Shown in pieces: positions 29,462-41,187 of a stretch of DNA of 64,000 nt. A program made the translations under genes and the position numbers. The notes below the pieces were generated by a model that had not been told where the DNA came from, did not search any database, and saw only the letters and a program-made list of their open reading frames with translations. Source of the stretch: Lampris incognitus (lineage: Eukaryota; Chordata; Actinopteri; Lampriformes; Lampridae); assembly GCF_029633865.1 (NCBI RefSeq), contig NC_079212.1, forward strand, positions 86,296,172-86,360,171. The letters run 5' to 3'. How positions within the stretch are numbered: the stretch's first letter is position 1; every line of letters starts with the position of its first letter.

Positions 29462-30993
29462 AATCTATGGATAATTTTGAAAGATATTTCTTTTACTTTA
29501 TTAGTCAAGAGGAACTTATGAGGTAAAAGCCAAATTTTTTCCCAAACAATTTTTTCACCAACAAAGGCAGACCAATAAGATAAGGCAGAGGGTGAGCTAA
29601 TAATATCTTGTTGAAACAGTTGACGAATAATCTTGTTTTTGTTCTTGGTGTTCCATGAAAAGCATGCTTTCCCAACAGTTGTTTCAGTTACATCTACTGA
29701 TATAGGGAGATTAACATTCACATTAACACCTTTGAAAATTGAAACAATACCAGAGGGAACAGCATCAAAAACAATAGTAAATTCTTTAGGTGTAACAGGG
29801 AATCTATAATGTTGAATGAATTCAACATAATTGTAAAGTTGCCCATGTTGGTTAAACAACTGACTAATCAAAAGAATATTGTTGTCAAACCACTGTTTGA
29901 AAAAGATAGATTTGTTTTTATACAGCAAATATCTATTATTCCAAATAAAAAACCTGTGAGGAGAAAAGTTGTGTTTGTAAATTAGACACCATGCCAGTAA
30001 CATTTGTTTGTGGAACGAAGAAAGTTTGAGGGGGATTTTGTCAATGTTATAGTTACATAGAAGCAAAAATTTAAGACCACCAATTGAAGAAAAGACAAAA
30101 TGGGGAATGAAATTCCAAAGAGAAGATGGACATATAAGGTAACGTCTGATCCAATTTATTTTAAAGGTGTAATTTAGTGTGGAAAAGTCTAAAACATTAA
30201 GGCCACCATTATTGTATTCGCTCATCAGAACAGATTTCCGAAGATAATGGGTGCGGTTTTTCCATACAAAATCAAGTAATATTTTATCTATTGTTTTGCA
30301 TATATGACTATCTATACCTAATGACAGTGCAGCATATGTTAATCTTGATATTCCTTCAGCCTTTGAGAGGAGAATTCGGCCCCTTAAAGATAAGTCACGT
30401 AAGAGCCACAGATTGAATTTTTGTTTAACTTCGTTAATTATTGGATTGAAGTTAGTGTTACATCTTTGGGATTCATTTTTATCTATAATGATACCTAAAT
30501 AAGTAACCGAATTTTTAACTTGAATATTGGAAATTGAATCAACACAACAATCTTTGATAGCTAATAATTCACATTTTTTAAGATTTAAATGAAGGCCCGA
30601 AGCTTTAGTAAATTGTTCTATAATATTAATAGCTAAAGGTACTTGGGAGCTGTTTTTTAGAAATAAAGTGGTGCCATCCGCTAGTTGACTAATTACAATA
30701 GTTCTATCAGCAATAGAAACACCTTTCAGATTACTACACTTAATATGGTCACATAAAAGTTGGGCAGCGAGTAGAAATAAATATGGCGATATCAGGCAAC
30801 CTTGACGAACGCCACGTTTGACCTCAAACCTGGAAGATGGCCCATATTTAAGCTTGATTGAACAGTTGGCATTATTGTAAAGGGTTTTAATTGTATTGCA
30901 AAAAAAGTCTCCAAACCCAAATTTCTTTAACGAATGAAAGAGAAAAGTATGTTCCACCGTGTCAAAGGCTTTAAAGAAGTCTAAGAAGAGCAA
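29462..30993 (-). pseudogene. L1-A ORF2, second half of RT and thumb region
   Basis: Continues in the same frame as the upstream part after a single stop near 31036. RT blocks: LDFFKAFDTVEH, GVRQGCLISPYLFLLA. The catalytic box reads QLADGTTLFL (near 30680) where L1 elements have [FY]ADD; the second Asp is Gly, which would destroy polymerase activity. Further conserved parts are SVTYLGIIIDKN and GGLNVLDFSTLN. It ends where the G-B LTR begins. Confidence 0.85.
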
Positions 30994-31035
30994 AAAGCTG
31001 TAATCAGAAATGAGGTGTGAGTAATCAAGTACATC

Positions 31036-32871
31036 TTAAACTAGTCTAATATTGTTGGTGATGTGTCTATTAGGCATGAATCCTGATTGTGCTTCATCAA
31101 TTATGGAATCTAGAACTTTCTTGATTCTTCTAGCAAGAATCATGGCCAATATTTTATAGTCATTATTTAGAAGAGAGATTGGGCGCCAGTTGTCAATATA
31201 AAGCGGATCTTTGCGTGGTTTAGGAATTAATGTAATTAAACCTTGTGTCATACTTGCAGGTAAACAACTGGATGATAGGCTTTCATTAAACACTTGTAGA
31301 AGAAATGGTTCCATCTGCTGTGAAAACAATTTATAGAATTCAGAAGATAAGCCATCTGTTCCCGGAGATTTGTTCTCCTTTAAATAATTAATACAGTTGC
31401 TAACCTCTGTTAGTGATAAGGGGAGATCACAAAGATCTCTTTCAGAGTCTTTAAGTCGAGAGGTATGCTGTAGTGAATTCAGGAACGTTTTAGTATTATC
31501 TTCAGAGTATTCAGATGTGTACAGGTTTTTATAAAAAGTAGAACAAAAATCAGATATTATATTTGGGTCATCTGTTATATTATCATAAATTTTTAGTTCA
31601 TTAATGGTATTAATTTTTGCACGATATTTTTCTAGTTTGAAAAAATATGCAGAGTTCTGTTCACCCTTTTCTAGCCATTGTGTCCACGATCTAATAAACG
31701 CTCCTTCTGCCCTTCTTTTATAGATCACATCAAGTTTCTCTGACTCATACAATTTAATTTTGTCTTCTTTTGTTAAGGCATCTGGTGAAATTTGAGAGAG
31801 TAAAGAAATATCTGTGATAATGTTCTGTTCTTCTAATTTCCTAATTTTGGCAAGATTACTTCCGTAAATCCTAAAATATTTCACTGATTCATACTTAAAT
31901 AGCTCCCAGTTTAATCTGAATGAATTATTTATTTTTGCCTTATCAAAGTAAAGCGTTATCAATTGTGAAATTTTCATTTTAACGTCCTCATATTTAAGAA
32001 GAGAGTTGTTCAATTTCCAAAATTTGGCTTTGCAGCTTTTATCAGAGGGAAACAGATTAATTGATATGTAGATAGCCTTATGATCACTTAAGGGACAAGG
32101 GATAACATTTACTGTGATATCATGTTCGTTAAAATGTTTGGAAACTAACCAAAAATCTAAACGAGAAAGCCTTGTGTTTCCTTTGTTCTTCCAAGTGAAC
32201 GTTACCGTATCTGGGGATTTGACTCTCCATATGTCTACTAAATCATATCTTTCTATAAAAGATTTAATAAAATAGTTTCTGTTATTATCTTGTGTAGGTG
32301 GCCATCTATCTATAAGTGGATTCAAAGTTACATTAAAGTCTCCTCCAATTATTATTTGGGAATTTGGAAATTTAGTGAGCCAATGTTTAAGTCTATTCTC
32401 TATGACAGTAAATAATTGAGAATTTTCTAAATTAGAGTTGTATCCATACACATTAACAATAATCAAAATAATTTTATCATAACTGACAATTTGACAGATA
32501 AAATGTCCTTTAGGATCTGTGGCTGTGTGTAGGATGTCACCGTTATATCTATTTTTCATGGTTAAGACACCCGCTGATCTTTCTGAGCTGTGAGAAAACC
32601 ATAAATCGTTACCCCATTGGGCTCTCCAAAAATTCACATCACTTACGATTGAGTGTGATTCTTGACAGAAACAAAAATCTGTATCAAACTGTTTCGAAAA
32701 TAAAAATAATGCTTTACGTTTTGTAACATTCCTTAACCCCCTGGCGTTTAGGGAAACTATAGACAAAGAAATTCTTAAGATAAGAAAACTTACGAAATAA
32801 TACTGAACAAGTAATGACCTGGTACGCTGAGCATTAGTTGCACTTGGAGCAGTCAACATAGTAGGTGACAA
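31036..32871 (-). pseudogene. L1-A ORF2, endonuclease and N-terminal RT
   Basis: The endonuclease has VSLNARGLRN, FCQESHS (catalytic Glu), GGDFNVTLNP and SDHKAIYISI (terminal Asp-His), all landmarks of the APE-type nuclease in L1. The linker is followed by ENKSPGTDGLSSEFYKLF, LIPKPRKDP, NWRPISLLNNDYK and DEAQSGFMPNRH. The stop at 31036-31038 (TAA) is in frame with the rest of ORF2, so it is a point nonsense change rather than the natural end. The true start is probably near SLSIVSLN, not the first Met. Confidence 0.88.
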
Positions 32872-33138
32872 TATAATATAAATTGAGCAAAATAAGGGTG
32901 TCCTACATGTTTTAAACCACTTAGTTTTTCAAGCTGTTGTCTATAAAAAAATCAGTAGGATAAAACATTGTAAGAAATATTGTAAGAAAAGAATGCAAAC
33001 TAAATGAGAGTTCCAGTAGGCTCAGTTGTCCCTGTGATGAAAAGTCTAACAGCACACCAGTTTAGAGAGTCAGGAGACTGAGCTTTGTTGGACCTGCAAG
33101 CCATGAAAAAGGCAGAGTTGAAATCAGTCATGTTTACC

Positions 33139-33738
33139 TCAGGTCATTTCCTGTCCATTGATACAGGCTCGTGCACCTACATAATATGCAGGTTTCCCCT
33201 CACTTCGTGCCTTCGGCACCATGGGCCACATGTTCAGCCTGGCCTCCCTGACGAGTTGAGAGAGATCTTCAGCAAAACGAAGCCTGTTGTCACGCAGGAA
33301 GGAATGATGTTTTGCTGACTTCCACACAGCATCTCTGTAGGACCTCAGGGAGAATCGGATGATGATGGCTCTTGGAGTGGAGTGGCTTTGTGATGGTTTT
33401 CCAAGACGATGGGCAACATCGGTAACATCTGAGAGCTTGTTCTTTTCCTCTGGAAGGATATTCTGGCAGCAAACCTCTAAAGCTTTTTCTTGCACATTTT
33501 CGGTTGAGTTTTCAGCAACGCCATAAAGCTTCAGGTTCCACCGTCTTGAGTAGGACTCCGGCTTGCACACACGTGTTTGAAGACTGGCAGCTTTGCGCTC
33601 TTCCTCTTTAAGACGAGCTTCAACATTTGACACTTTCTTCTGTGTGTCTTTTACTTCACTGCATGCAAAGTCTATTGTTTTTTTTATCCCTTCTATCTTG
33701 AGGGTATTTCCGTCGATTTTCTTAGAGTTTTCACTCAC
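33139..33738 (-). pseudogene. L1-A ORF1p, coiled coil, RRM and C-terminal domain
   Basis: Encodes a coiled-coil stretch (KKVSNVEARLKEEERKAASL) followed by an RNA-recognition-like region (RRWNLKLYGVAEN) and a C-terminal block (RAIIIRFSLRSYRDAVWKSA, LRFAEDLSQ). This order is that of L1-type ORF1 RNA-binding proteins, which coat the LINE transcript. It is separated by a frame change from its N-terminus at 33826-34083. Confidence 0.85.
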
Positions 33739-33825
33739 CAGCCTTTCAATAGAGTCGGCTCGCTCATTATGAGTTTGGAGAGTACGGAGATGACGGCGTT
33801 ATCTTGGGATGTGGACTCTTTAGTC

Positions 33826-34083
33826 TCATAAGGAGCTTTTTGCAGTAGGGGACTTGCATGGAGTCCCATGTAGCGGAGGAGATTCTTCTTCTGCCATAGT
33901 GAGCGGAGGAGATTCTTCTTCTGCCATAGTGAGCGGAGGAGATTCTTCTTCTGCCATAGTGACCGTCACTGCTTCTACGGAGCGGGCGTAATCATGGCAT
34001 GAGGATATAAGCATGTTACCCGAGTGGACCGCAGGCGTGGGCACTTTGCTCTTTTGCGATATTTTTCTGCCTCGACTCGACAT
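33826..34083 (-). pseudogene. L1-A ORF1p N-terminus with three tandem decapeptides
   Basis: Starts MSSRGRKISQKSKVPTPA. It contains three exact copies of a 30-bp unit encoding TMAEEESPPL (about 33870-33960) and then goes out of frame with the rest of ORF1. Basic, unstructured N-termini are usual for such proteins. The triplication probably arose by slippage. Confidence 0.75.
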
Positions 34084-34234
34084 TAAGCTGCTTTCAGTCG
34101 TTGAGGAAGTTCTTCTGGTTGTTGTTAAAGTTATTTAAACGACGACTTCTTCGTTTTTCACCAGATAAATCGTTTATTGTGCAGGAGCTCAGCAACTACG
34201 ACTTACTCGGCAGCCATCTTGGCGTTCTGTTGAC

Positions 34235-34365
34235 TAACGTCGCCGTCTTTCCGGTTATTTGTCCGCTGACGTCTTCCGGTTATTTGTCCGTCGCCGTCCT
34301 TCCGGTTATTTGTCCGTTGACGTGTTCCGGTTATTTGTCCGTTGACGTCTTCCGGTTGTTTGCTT
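34235..34365 (+). repeat. About 25-bp tandem repeat with ETS-like and CRE-like motifs, next to the L1-A 5' end
   Basis: Five units around CTTCCGGTTATTTGTCCG with GACGTC or CGCCGTC between. It lies immediately upstream of the minus-strand L1-A 5' end. On the L1 strand each unit reads ACCGGAAG (ETS-like) and several carry GACGTCA (ATF/CRE-like). It could be the promoter repeats of the LINE or a host array. Confidence 0.8.
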
Positions 34366-34721
34366 TGTGTTGAGAACAGCGTTGATGGTGAGTAAAGTGT
34401 AACACGGGTTAGATGTCTGGTTGTGTTAATGGGGTTTTTAGTAATGCCTCTGTGACTTGTTTACACGTTTCTGAAAAGTAACCAAAAGGAAAAACGTTTT
34501 CTGAGAAATTATTAATTTATCATTAATGGTAATTTAATAAATGATCAGTCATGGTCATTTCTCAGTTGCCATGGACACTGCGTGATGTGAGGCCGCTGCT
34601 GCCGTCTTCCCGTGCAGTGGCTTGGATGAAGGGCAGCAGTTTTTTAAAATAGGTTTGACACTCGCCATATTAGAACCACCACGAACACAGCCAGAGGTGA
34701 GAGAAAGATTAAGAATGGAGC
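34366..34721. other. slc4a8 intron 1, no feature recognised
   Basis: About 350 bases without a recognised gene or element; AT-rich around 34500-34550. Confidence 0.5.
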
Positions 34722-35130
34722 GCATCGGTCTGTTCTGTTGCCTACAAACACGGGGATCGCCGGTTCGAATCCCCGTGTTACCTCCGGCTTGGTCGGGCGT
34801 CCTTACAGACACAATTGGCCGTGTCTGCGGCGGCGGCGGCGGCGGGGGGGGGGGGGGGGGGCGGATGTGGGTATGTGTCCAGGTCGCTGCACTAGCGCCT
34901 CCTCTGGTCGGTCGGGGCGTTTGTTCAGGGGGGAGGGGGAACTGGGGGGGGGGGGTAACGTGATTCTCCCACGTGCTACGTCCCCCTGGTGAAACTCCTC
35001 ACTGTCAGGTGAAAAGAAGCGGCTGGTGACTCCACATGTATGGGAGGAGGCAGGTGGTAGTCTGCAGCCCTCCCCGGATCGGCAGAGGGGGTGGAGCAGA
35101 GACAGAGAGAAGAATAAAGAAGGGGGGGGG
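34722..35130 (+). mobile_element. tRNA-derived SINE S3
   Basis: Plus-strand copy with GGTTCGAATCCCCGTGTTAC (B box) near 34762, an internal expanded CGG/G-run at 34828-34862, and the common body (GAAACTCCTCACTGTCAGG). The head is slightly truncated and the tail ends in a poor G/A-rich stretch. Confidence 0.85.
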
Positions 35131-35202
35131 TGAAAAAACACATTTGTCTTCAGGATTGTACATGCAAATACCTTTTATTGGAACCGTTTTGCTTGCAGTT
35201 GC

Positions 35203-35412
35203 TGTAATGAATGAAAGGTCACGTGTTTAACTTGACCTACTCACGGGTGTACGTGCAGTGCGTGTGACGTATGCAGGAAGTTAGACGCGCATGTTATGAA
35301 GGTTGTATGTTGGATGAACGCTAGTAAAAGCTACACAGTTAAGAACCTACGAAGTCGGCTCCTTCTTGAATTATTCTTATGTCAGTAAGACAAGGTGTCT
35401 ACGGACATTACA
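35203..35412 (+). repeat. 5' LTR of G-C
   Basis: 210 bp from TGTAATGAATG to GACATTACA; one T/C difference from the 3' LTR. Confidence 0.95.
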
Positions 35413-35424
35413 TGGTGTCAGAAT
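35413..35424 (+). promoter_or_regulatory. Primer-binding site, tRNA-Leu-like
   Basis: TGGTGTCAGAA directly follows the LTR and is complementary to the 3' end of a tRNA-Leu as I recall it (…TTCTGACACCA). The match is about 11 bases, so the assignment is moderate. Confidence 0.6.
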
Positions 35425-35451
35425 AGTCTGTGTATCGGAACACGAGCGGTC

Positions 35452-38400
35452 ATGCCGAAGTTTAATCCGCCGAGTGAATTCAAGTTTGACTGCCCCGTTG
35501 AATGGCCGGAGTGGAAACAACGGTTTTCGCGCTTCAGGCTCGCGACAAAGCTGGATAAAGACGACGGGGAGATTCAAGTGAGTTCGCTGATTTATGCAAT
35601 GGGCAGCGAGGCTGAAAAGATATTCAGCTCGTTTGACTTCGCGGCGGAGGGTGATAAAGTGGACTATGATATCGTACTGAAAAGGTTCGACGGCTACTTT
35701 ATTCCCCGCCGTAACATCATACATGAGAGGGCGTGCTTCTATCAACGTAGCCAGCAGCTAGGAGAGACAGCGGAGATGTACATCCGGACATTGTATGAGC
35801 TGTCTGAACACTGTGAGTTTGGGGACAAGAGGGATGAACATATCAGAGATCGTCTGGTAGTGGGCATAAAAGATAAGGTGCTCTCCCGTCAGTTCCAGCT
35901 CACAGCGGACCTTACTCTGGTGAAAGTCATTGAACAAGTGCGCCAGGCGGAGGCAATAACAAAGCAGCTCAGCCTCCAAGCTAACCAACCAGAGGCCCAG
36001 CTGGCTAACGTCAATGTTGTCCGACGGCGGGACGGACGCCAAAACAAAAAGGGCGGACAGCGTCATGGTGGCAGCAGACCTGCAACCAACAAAGTAGATG
36101 AATGCGGGAGGTGCGGCAAGACGCAGCACACCGATGAGCGGAAGTGTCCTGCAACGAACAGTAAGTGCAACAAGTGTCATAAAAAGGGACATTGGGAGCG
36201 TGTATGTCACTCTAAAGCGGTGAGAGAAGTCACTGAAGAGGTTAAACAGCTGTACTTTCTGGGAGAAGTTGGCAAAGAGAGCAGTCAGGAAGATTGGACT
36301 GTTAGTTTAACAATAAGTGATGTACCAATAACCTTTAAAATTGACACGGGGGCTGACGCTACTGTTATCAACCAAGGGACATTTAAAAAGCTGAAGCCAA
36401 ACATAAAACTGGGACCTCCTGACACATGCTTCATAAGCCCAGGTGGAAACATCAGCTGCATAGGACAGTTTCAAGCCACAACCAACTACAAGGAGAAACA
36501 ATACTCCTTTCCAGTGTATGTGATCAAGGGGAGAGGCAGCTGTCTGCTGAGTCGTCCAGAGGCAGTGGAGATGGGTCTAGTGAAGCGGATGAATGAGGTC
36601 AGTGGAGTTTTCGGTTCAAGTGGACTGCTGAAAACAGACCCAGTGAAAATAGCTCTGGTGGAGGGTGCCCAGCCATACGCGGTGCATACAGCCAGACGGA
36701 TACCGCTGCCACTTGTACCACTGGTTAAGAAAGAACTGCAGCGCATGGAAAATGAGGGCATTATTGAAAAAGTGACTCAGCCCACAGAATGGTGCGCCGC
36801 TATGCTGCCGGTGCTGAAACCGAACAAGAAAGAGGTTCGCTGCTGCGCTGACCTCAGGAGGCTGAATCGAGCGGTGAAACGTGAGAAATACGTGCTGCCC
36901 ACTATGGAGGAAATAACGCAGAGGCTCGCAGGGTCAAAGTTCTTCACAACGTTGGATGCAGCAAGTGGGTTTTACCAGATCCCCTTGCATGAAGACAGCA
37001 GGGGGCTCACCACTTTCATCACCCCATTTGGGAGGTATGCTTTCTGCCGCCTTCCATTTGGTATAACGAGTGCTCCAGAGATTTTCCAGAGAAAGATGGC
37101 GGAAACTCTGACCGGGCTAGAGGGCACAGAGGTGTACATGGATGACATCCTTATACATGGAGAGACTGAGGAAATCCATGACCGGCGCCTAGCAGAGGCG
37201 CTGGGGGTCATTGAAACAGCAGGTCTCAAACTTAACCAAGCGAAATGCAAGTTCAAACAGAAACAAGTCCGCTTCCTTGGTCACATCATCGACGAGGCAG
37301 GCGTCAGACCTGACCCGGACAAATAGGCCGGAATAGAGAACTTTCCTCAGCCCCAGAACGTGACGGAACTCAAGAGGTTCCTCGGGATGGTGAACTATTT
37401 GGCAAAATACGTCCCAGAGCTGTCCACTGTAGGTCAGCCGCTTTATGGACTGCTTAAAGCAACGACAGAGTGGCTGTGGGGACCTGCACAGAACACAGCA
37501 TTCCAAGACCTTAAAGCAGCACTCGCCACCGCCCCGGTACTCACCTTTTATGACGTCACTAAGGCTACGGTGGTGTCAGCAGATGCCAGCAGCTACGGGC
37601 TGGGAGGCGTTCTGCTCCAGCAGCACGGGGAACACTGGAAGCCCGTGGCCTACTGCTCCCGACGGCTGAGTGACGCAGAGACAAGGTACGCACAGATCGA
37701 GAAAGAGTGCTTAGCCAGCGTCTGGGCATGTGAAAGGTTCGAGAAGTACTTGTTTGGGCTTGACAATTTCAGACTTGTCACCGATCATAAACCACTAGTG
37801 CCTCTCATGAACAGCAAAGACTTGGATAATGTGCCCATTAGGTGCCAGAGACTGTTAATGAGGCTGATGCGTTTCAATGCAGTGGCTGAATACGCACCAG
37901 GCAAAACTTTAGCTGTGGCTGATGCACTCTCCAGAGGCCCAGAGCAGCGCTACGGAGATGGTGCTTCTCATGATGATGTTGCAGCGCACATTGATGCCAT
38001 CGTGTGCCAGGTGCCTGCCACACCTCAAAGGATGCAGGAGATAAAACAGAGCACGGATGGGGATCTGCAGCTCCAGACAGTGTTGGGCTTCATCAGACAC
38101 GGCTGGCCTGAGTATGTCGATAAAGTGCCGGAGACAGTCAGAGACTTTTATCAGGTGAGAGGGGAGTTATCTGAGGTAGATGGTTTAGTCATCAGAGGCA
38201 GTCGTATCGTCATTCCCACAGAGATGAGGGAGGTGATCTTAGACAGAATACACGACGGGCACCAGGGGATAGTTAAGTGCAGAGAGAGAGCTAGCCAGTC
38301 AGTGTGGTGGCCCAAAATGACAGAGCACATTACAACAAAGATACAGCAATGTCAATTCTGCAGAGAACACAAGAACACACAGAGAAAAGAGCCTTTAATG

Positions 38401-39300
38401 TCAAGTGAGCTCCCATCCAGACCATGGCAGAAAGTTGGCATAGACCTGTGTGAGTACAAAAAGCAAAACTACTTGATAGTGTCTGACTATTATTCCAGGT
38501 TTTTGGAGATCCTAAATCTACCAACAACTACTAGCAGTCAGGTTGTAGCTAGGCTGAAGGCTACATTTGCACGTTTTGGTATCCCTGAAATTGTAGTTAG
38601 CGATAATGGGCCACAGCTAGTTTCAGAAGAGATGAGGAGGTTCAGTGAGGATTATGATTTCATCCATGTGACTTCAAGCCCACACTACCCCCAGAGTAAT
38701 GGAAAGGCAGAGAGGGCTGTTCAGATAGCCAAAAGCATATTAAGGCAGGAAGACCCTCTCCTCGCCCTGTTGACATACAGAGCTACACCCTCTTCTTCCA
38801 CTGGAGCCAGTCCAGCGGAATTGCTCATGGGTAGGAGACTCAGAACCACCTTACCCACATTGCAGCATAACCTGAAACCGGCCTGGCCTAAAGAGGAACT
38901 GATCAAAACCGCTGACGCCGCAGCCAAATCGAGGCAGGCTTTCTACTACAACCGCAGGAACGGCGTGCGGACACTGCGCCCACTGAACTCGGGTGACGCA
39001 GTACTCACCAAACCTGATGGACAGAAAACATGGACAATGCCAGCAGTTGTTCACAGTCAGAGCTCCACTCCCAGATCCTACATAGTGGAGACAGCTCAAG
39101 GTGAACATTACAGAAGGAACAGGCGCCACCTGTTGGCCACACCTAAAACACTCACCTTTGTCAGCAGGGATCCTGACCATGTCACTCCAGGGGAGAGTGG
39201 AAACACGGATGAGTCCCGAGCAGCAGAAATGCCAACTTCCACACCATATGTTACTCGCTCTGGCAGGGTGAGCAAGCCTGCAATCCGGCTGGATTTGTGA
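35452..39300 (+). pseudogene. Gag-Pol of G-C, one in-frame stop
   Basis: A single frame encodes Gag and Pol. Start at 35452 (MPKFNPPSEFKFD); an earlier ATG at 35395 lies inside the LTR and is not used. Two zinc knuckles at about residues 217-252 (CGRCGKTQHTDERKC, CNKCHKKGHWERVC). Protease DTGAD near 298. RT with YMDD near 561. TAG at 37324-37326 (codon 625) just before the RT connection (NVTELKRFLGMVNYL). RNase H SADASS near 709. Integrase with an HHCC finger from about 934 and DDE in IDLCEY, SDNGPQ and GKAERA. Apart from the amber codon it is fully open, so the copy is either freshly dead or dependent on read-through. Confidence 0.92.
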
Positions 39301-39393
39301 GGCGTATGGACTTGTGTACTGTGGGGGATTTGTTATTTTTTTTGTGAAAAGGGGGGTGATATACAGGTTAGAAAATCATCTTAGAGGGGGAGA

Positions 39394-39603
39394 TGTAATG
39401 AATGAAAGGTCACGTGTTTAACTTGACCTACTCACGGGTGTACGTGCAGTGCGTGTGACGTATGCAGGAAGTTAGACGCGCATGTTATGAAGGTTGTATG
39501 TTGGATGAACGCTAGTAAAAGCTACACAGTTAAGAACCTACGAAGTCGGCTCCTTCTTGAATTATTCTTATGTCAGTAAGACAAGGCGTCTACGGACATT
39601 ACA
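39394..39603 (+). repeat. 3' LTR of G-C
   Basis: 210 bp, one difference from the 5' LTR; bounded on the right by GTTGC. Confidence 0.95.
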
Positions 39604-39759
39604 GTTGCTGTCACAACTAGTTCCTGCCCCGTCCAGTAAGCTTTCATCTGAGTCATTCTGGGGTCACAGATGGGCACGATGGAAAGCCATCAAATACTGC
39701 TCGTTCCATCTGTCCTGTCTGGGCTGTGCGCCTGTATTGTTGAGAGCCATATTCTTTAT

Positions 39760-40206
39760 TATTATTATTATTCCCCCTTTTCTCCCCAATTGTACTTGGC
39801 CAATTACCCCACTCTTCCAAGCCGTCCCGGTCGCTCCTCCACCCCCTCTGCCGATCCGGGGAGGGCTGCAGACTACCACATGCCTCCACATGCCACTTGT
39901 CTCCTCCCATACATGTGGAGTCACCAGCCGCTTCTTTTCACCTGACAGTGAGGCGTTTCACCAGGGCGACGTAGCGCGTGGGAGGATCACGCTATTCCCC
40001 CCAGCCCCCCCCCCACCAAACAGGCGCCCCGTCCGACCAGAGGAGGCGCTAGTGCAGCGACCTGGACACATACCCACATCCGGCTTCCCACCCGCAAATA
40101 CGGCCAATTGTGTCTGTAAGGACGCCCGACCAAGCCGAAGGTAACACGGGGATTTGAACCGGCGATCCTCGTGTTGGTAGGCAACGGAATAGACCCGGAC
40201 GCCCCA
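39760..40206 (-). mobile_element. tRNA-derived SINE S4
   Basis: Minus-strand copy of the S1-S3 family. Its flanks AGAGCCATATTCTTTA (39743-39758) and AGAGCTATATCCTTTA (about 40208-40223) are a 16-bp target duplication with two differences, so this is an old insertion. The plus-strand tail side reads CCCCAATTGTACTTGGCC. Confidence 0.85.
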
Positions 40207-40234
40207 AGAGCTATATCCTTTATAGTTTTATAAG

Positions 40235-40622
40235 CAGAGCCGGCCCAAGGCATAAGCGAACTGCTGGCGCGGGGGCCATTAGCACACCTTTGAACGCCAT
40301 AGTTTTCCAAAAAGTTTTTGTTCATCTACATATCCTTTAATCTTTATTGTTATATTGTTAGATGTTAGAAGTTCCTCTGATCATGGTATGTCATTGTTTG
40401 AGGTTCTATTTAATTTATTTAATATTGTCTGTTTTTGCATGTGCATTTTATGTAAGAAAATTATTTCTTTGTTACTGTTCTGCACTTCTGCACAGTTCAA
40501 AAGCAATTAAAGTAGTTAACTTGTTCAGTAAATGCATTGTCTGCTGGTTTACTTTCAGACTTTCCAGCACAGTAGCAAGTCAAATTTTGCTCAGGGCCCC
40601 ATAAAGCCTTGGGCCGGCTCTG
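40235..40622. mobile_element. hAT-type MITE, 388 bp
   Basis: Terminal inverted repeats CAGAGCCGGCCCAAGGC (left) and GCCTTGGGCCGGCTCTG (right), flanked by an exact 8-bp duplication TTTATAAG (40227-40234 and 40623-40630). The 8-bp duplication and the CAGRG-type termini are those of the hAT superfamily. There is no coding capacity, so it is non-autonomous. Confidence 0.92.
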
Positions 40623-40652
40623 TTTATAAGGAATGGGCACTGTAATATGCAC

Positions 40653-41187
40653 CTGCTTCCGGTGAGGGAAGATGGCGGCGCGAATTCACGTTTGCAGCGG
40701 CCTCATCCAGTACCGTCCATGCAGTGTCTTTGTCCATGCACGTCTGCGTCTAAGTTTGTCTTCGTTTGATGGCTGGGAGAGCTGGCGCTGGATCAGCTGG
40801 GAGAGCTGGGCAGGCTAAGCTAACTGCTAGCCCATGCAGACCGGCAGTTCCGATAACACCAAGGGCGGTCTGGCGGCGGCCTCACCTGGCGTTGACTGTG
40901 TGGTGTTTTTAGCGTCGTCGTGAGGAGTGAGGGGAGGTGTGTCGAGGGTGTCTGGCTGGGAGAGCTGGCGCTGGATCGGCTGGGAGATGTTGGTCTGCTA
41001 CGTCCGGTGGGCCTGGGGACCACGGCCCCTGCCTGGAGCTGCGTCTGCAGAGGAAACGCCGATGGGTGTCTGACAGGACGCGGAAGCGGGCGGGCTAAGC
41101 TAACTGTTAGCCCACGCAGACTGGCGGTTCTGACAGTCACCCTGGCTGGTATTCGTCCCCCTGGACAGTGATTTTTTTGTTGTTTAG
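40653..41187 (+). repeat. Family R copy R3, head and body
   Basis: Begins CTTCCGGTGAGGGAAGATGG, followed by the body shared with R1 (GCTAACTGCTAGCCCATGCA). The body runs into GTGATTTTTTTGTTGTTTAG and then directly into the 18-bp array. The R tail is at about 43925-44030. Confidence 0.85.

Larger units (their letters stand above)
25415..34230 (-). mobile_element. L1/Tx1-type LINE, full length, split by Gypsy copy G-B (L1-A)
   Basis: Minus-strand LINE with an A-rich 3' end (TTCTTTTTTTTAAG at about 25411), ORF2, ORF1 and a 5' end at about 34205-34230 reading GCCAAGATGGCTGCCGAGTA on the minus strand. This 5' end carries a YY1-like motif as in mammalian L1 leaders. Removing G-B (26008-29457 plus 4-bp duplication) leaves about 5.4 kb, the size of a full-length L1. 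It is AT-rich, unlike the GC-rich Gypsy insert. It is inactive: ORF1 is frame-broken, ORF2 has a stop, an altered catalytic box and the insertion. Confidence 0.85.
35203..39603 (+). mobile_element. Ty3/Gypsy LTR retrotransposon G-C, complete (Mag-like)
   Basis: Complete element of 4401 bp with 210-bp LTRs that differ at one position by eye, and target duplication GTTGC (35198-35202 and 39604-39608). It has a tRNA-Leu-like primer-binding site, a fused gag-pol frame and a purine tract AGAGGGGGAGA (39383-39393) directly before the 3' LTR. Two CCHC-type knuckles and a fused gag-pol frame are usual in the Mag clade. A single amber codon breaks the frame. It is a young insertion. Confidence 0.93.
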
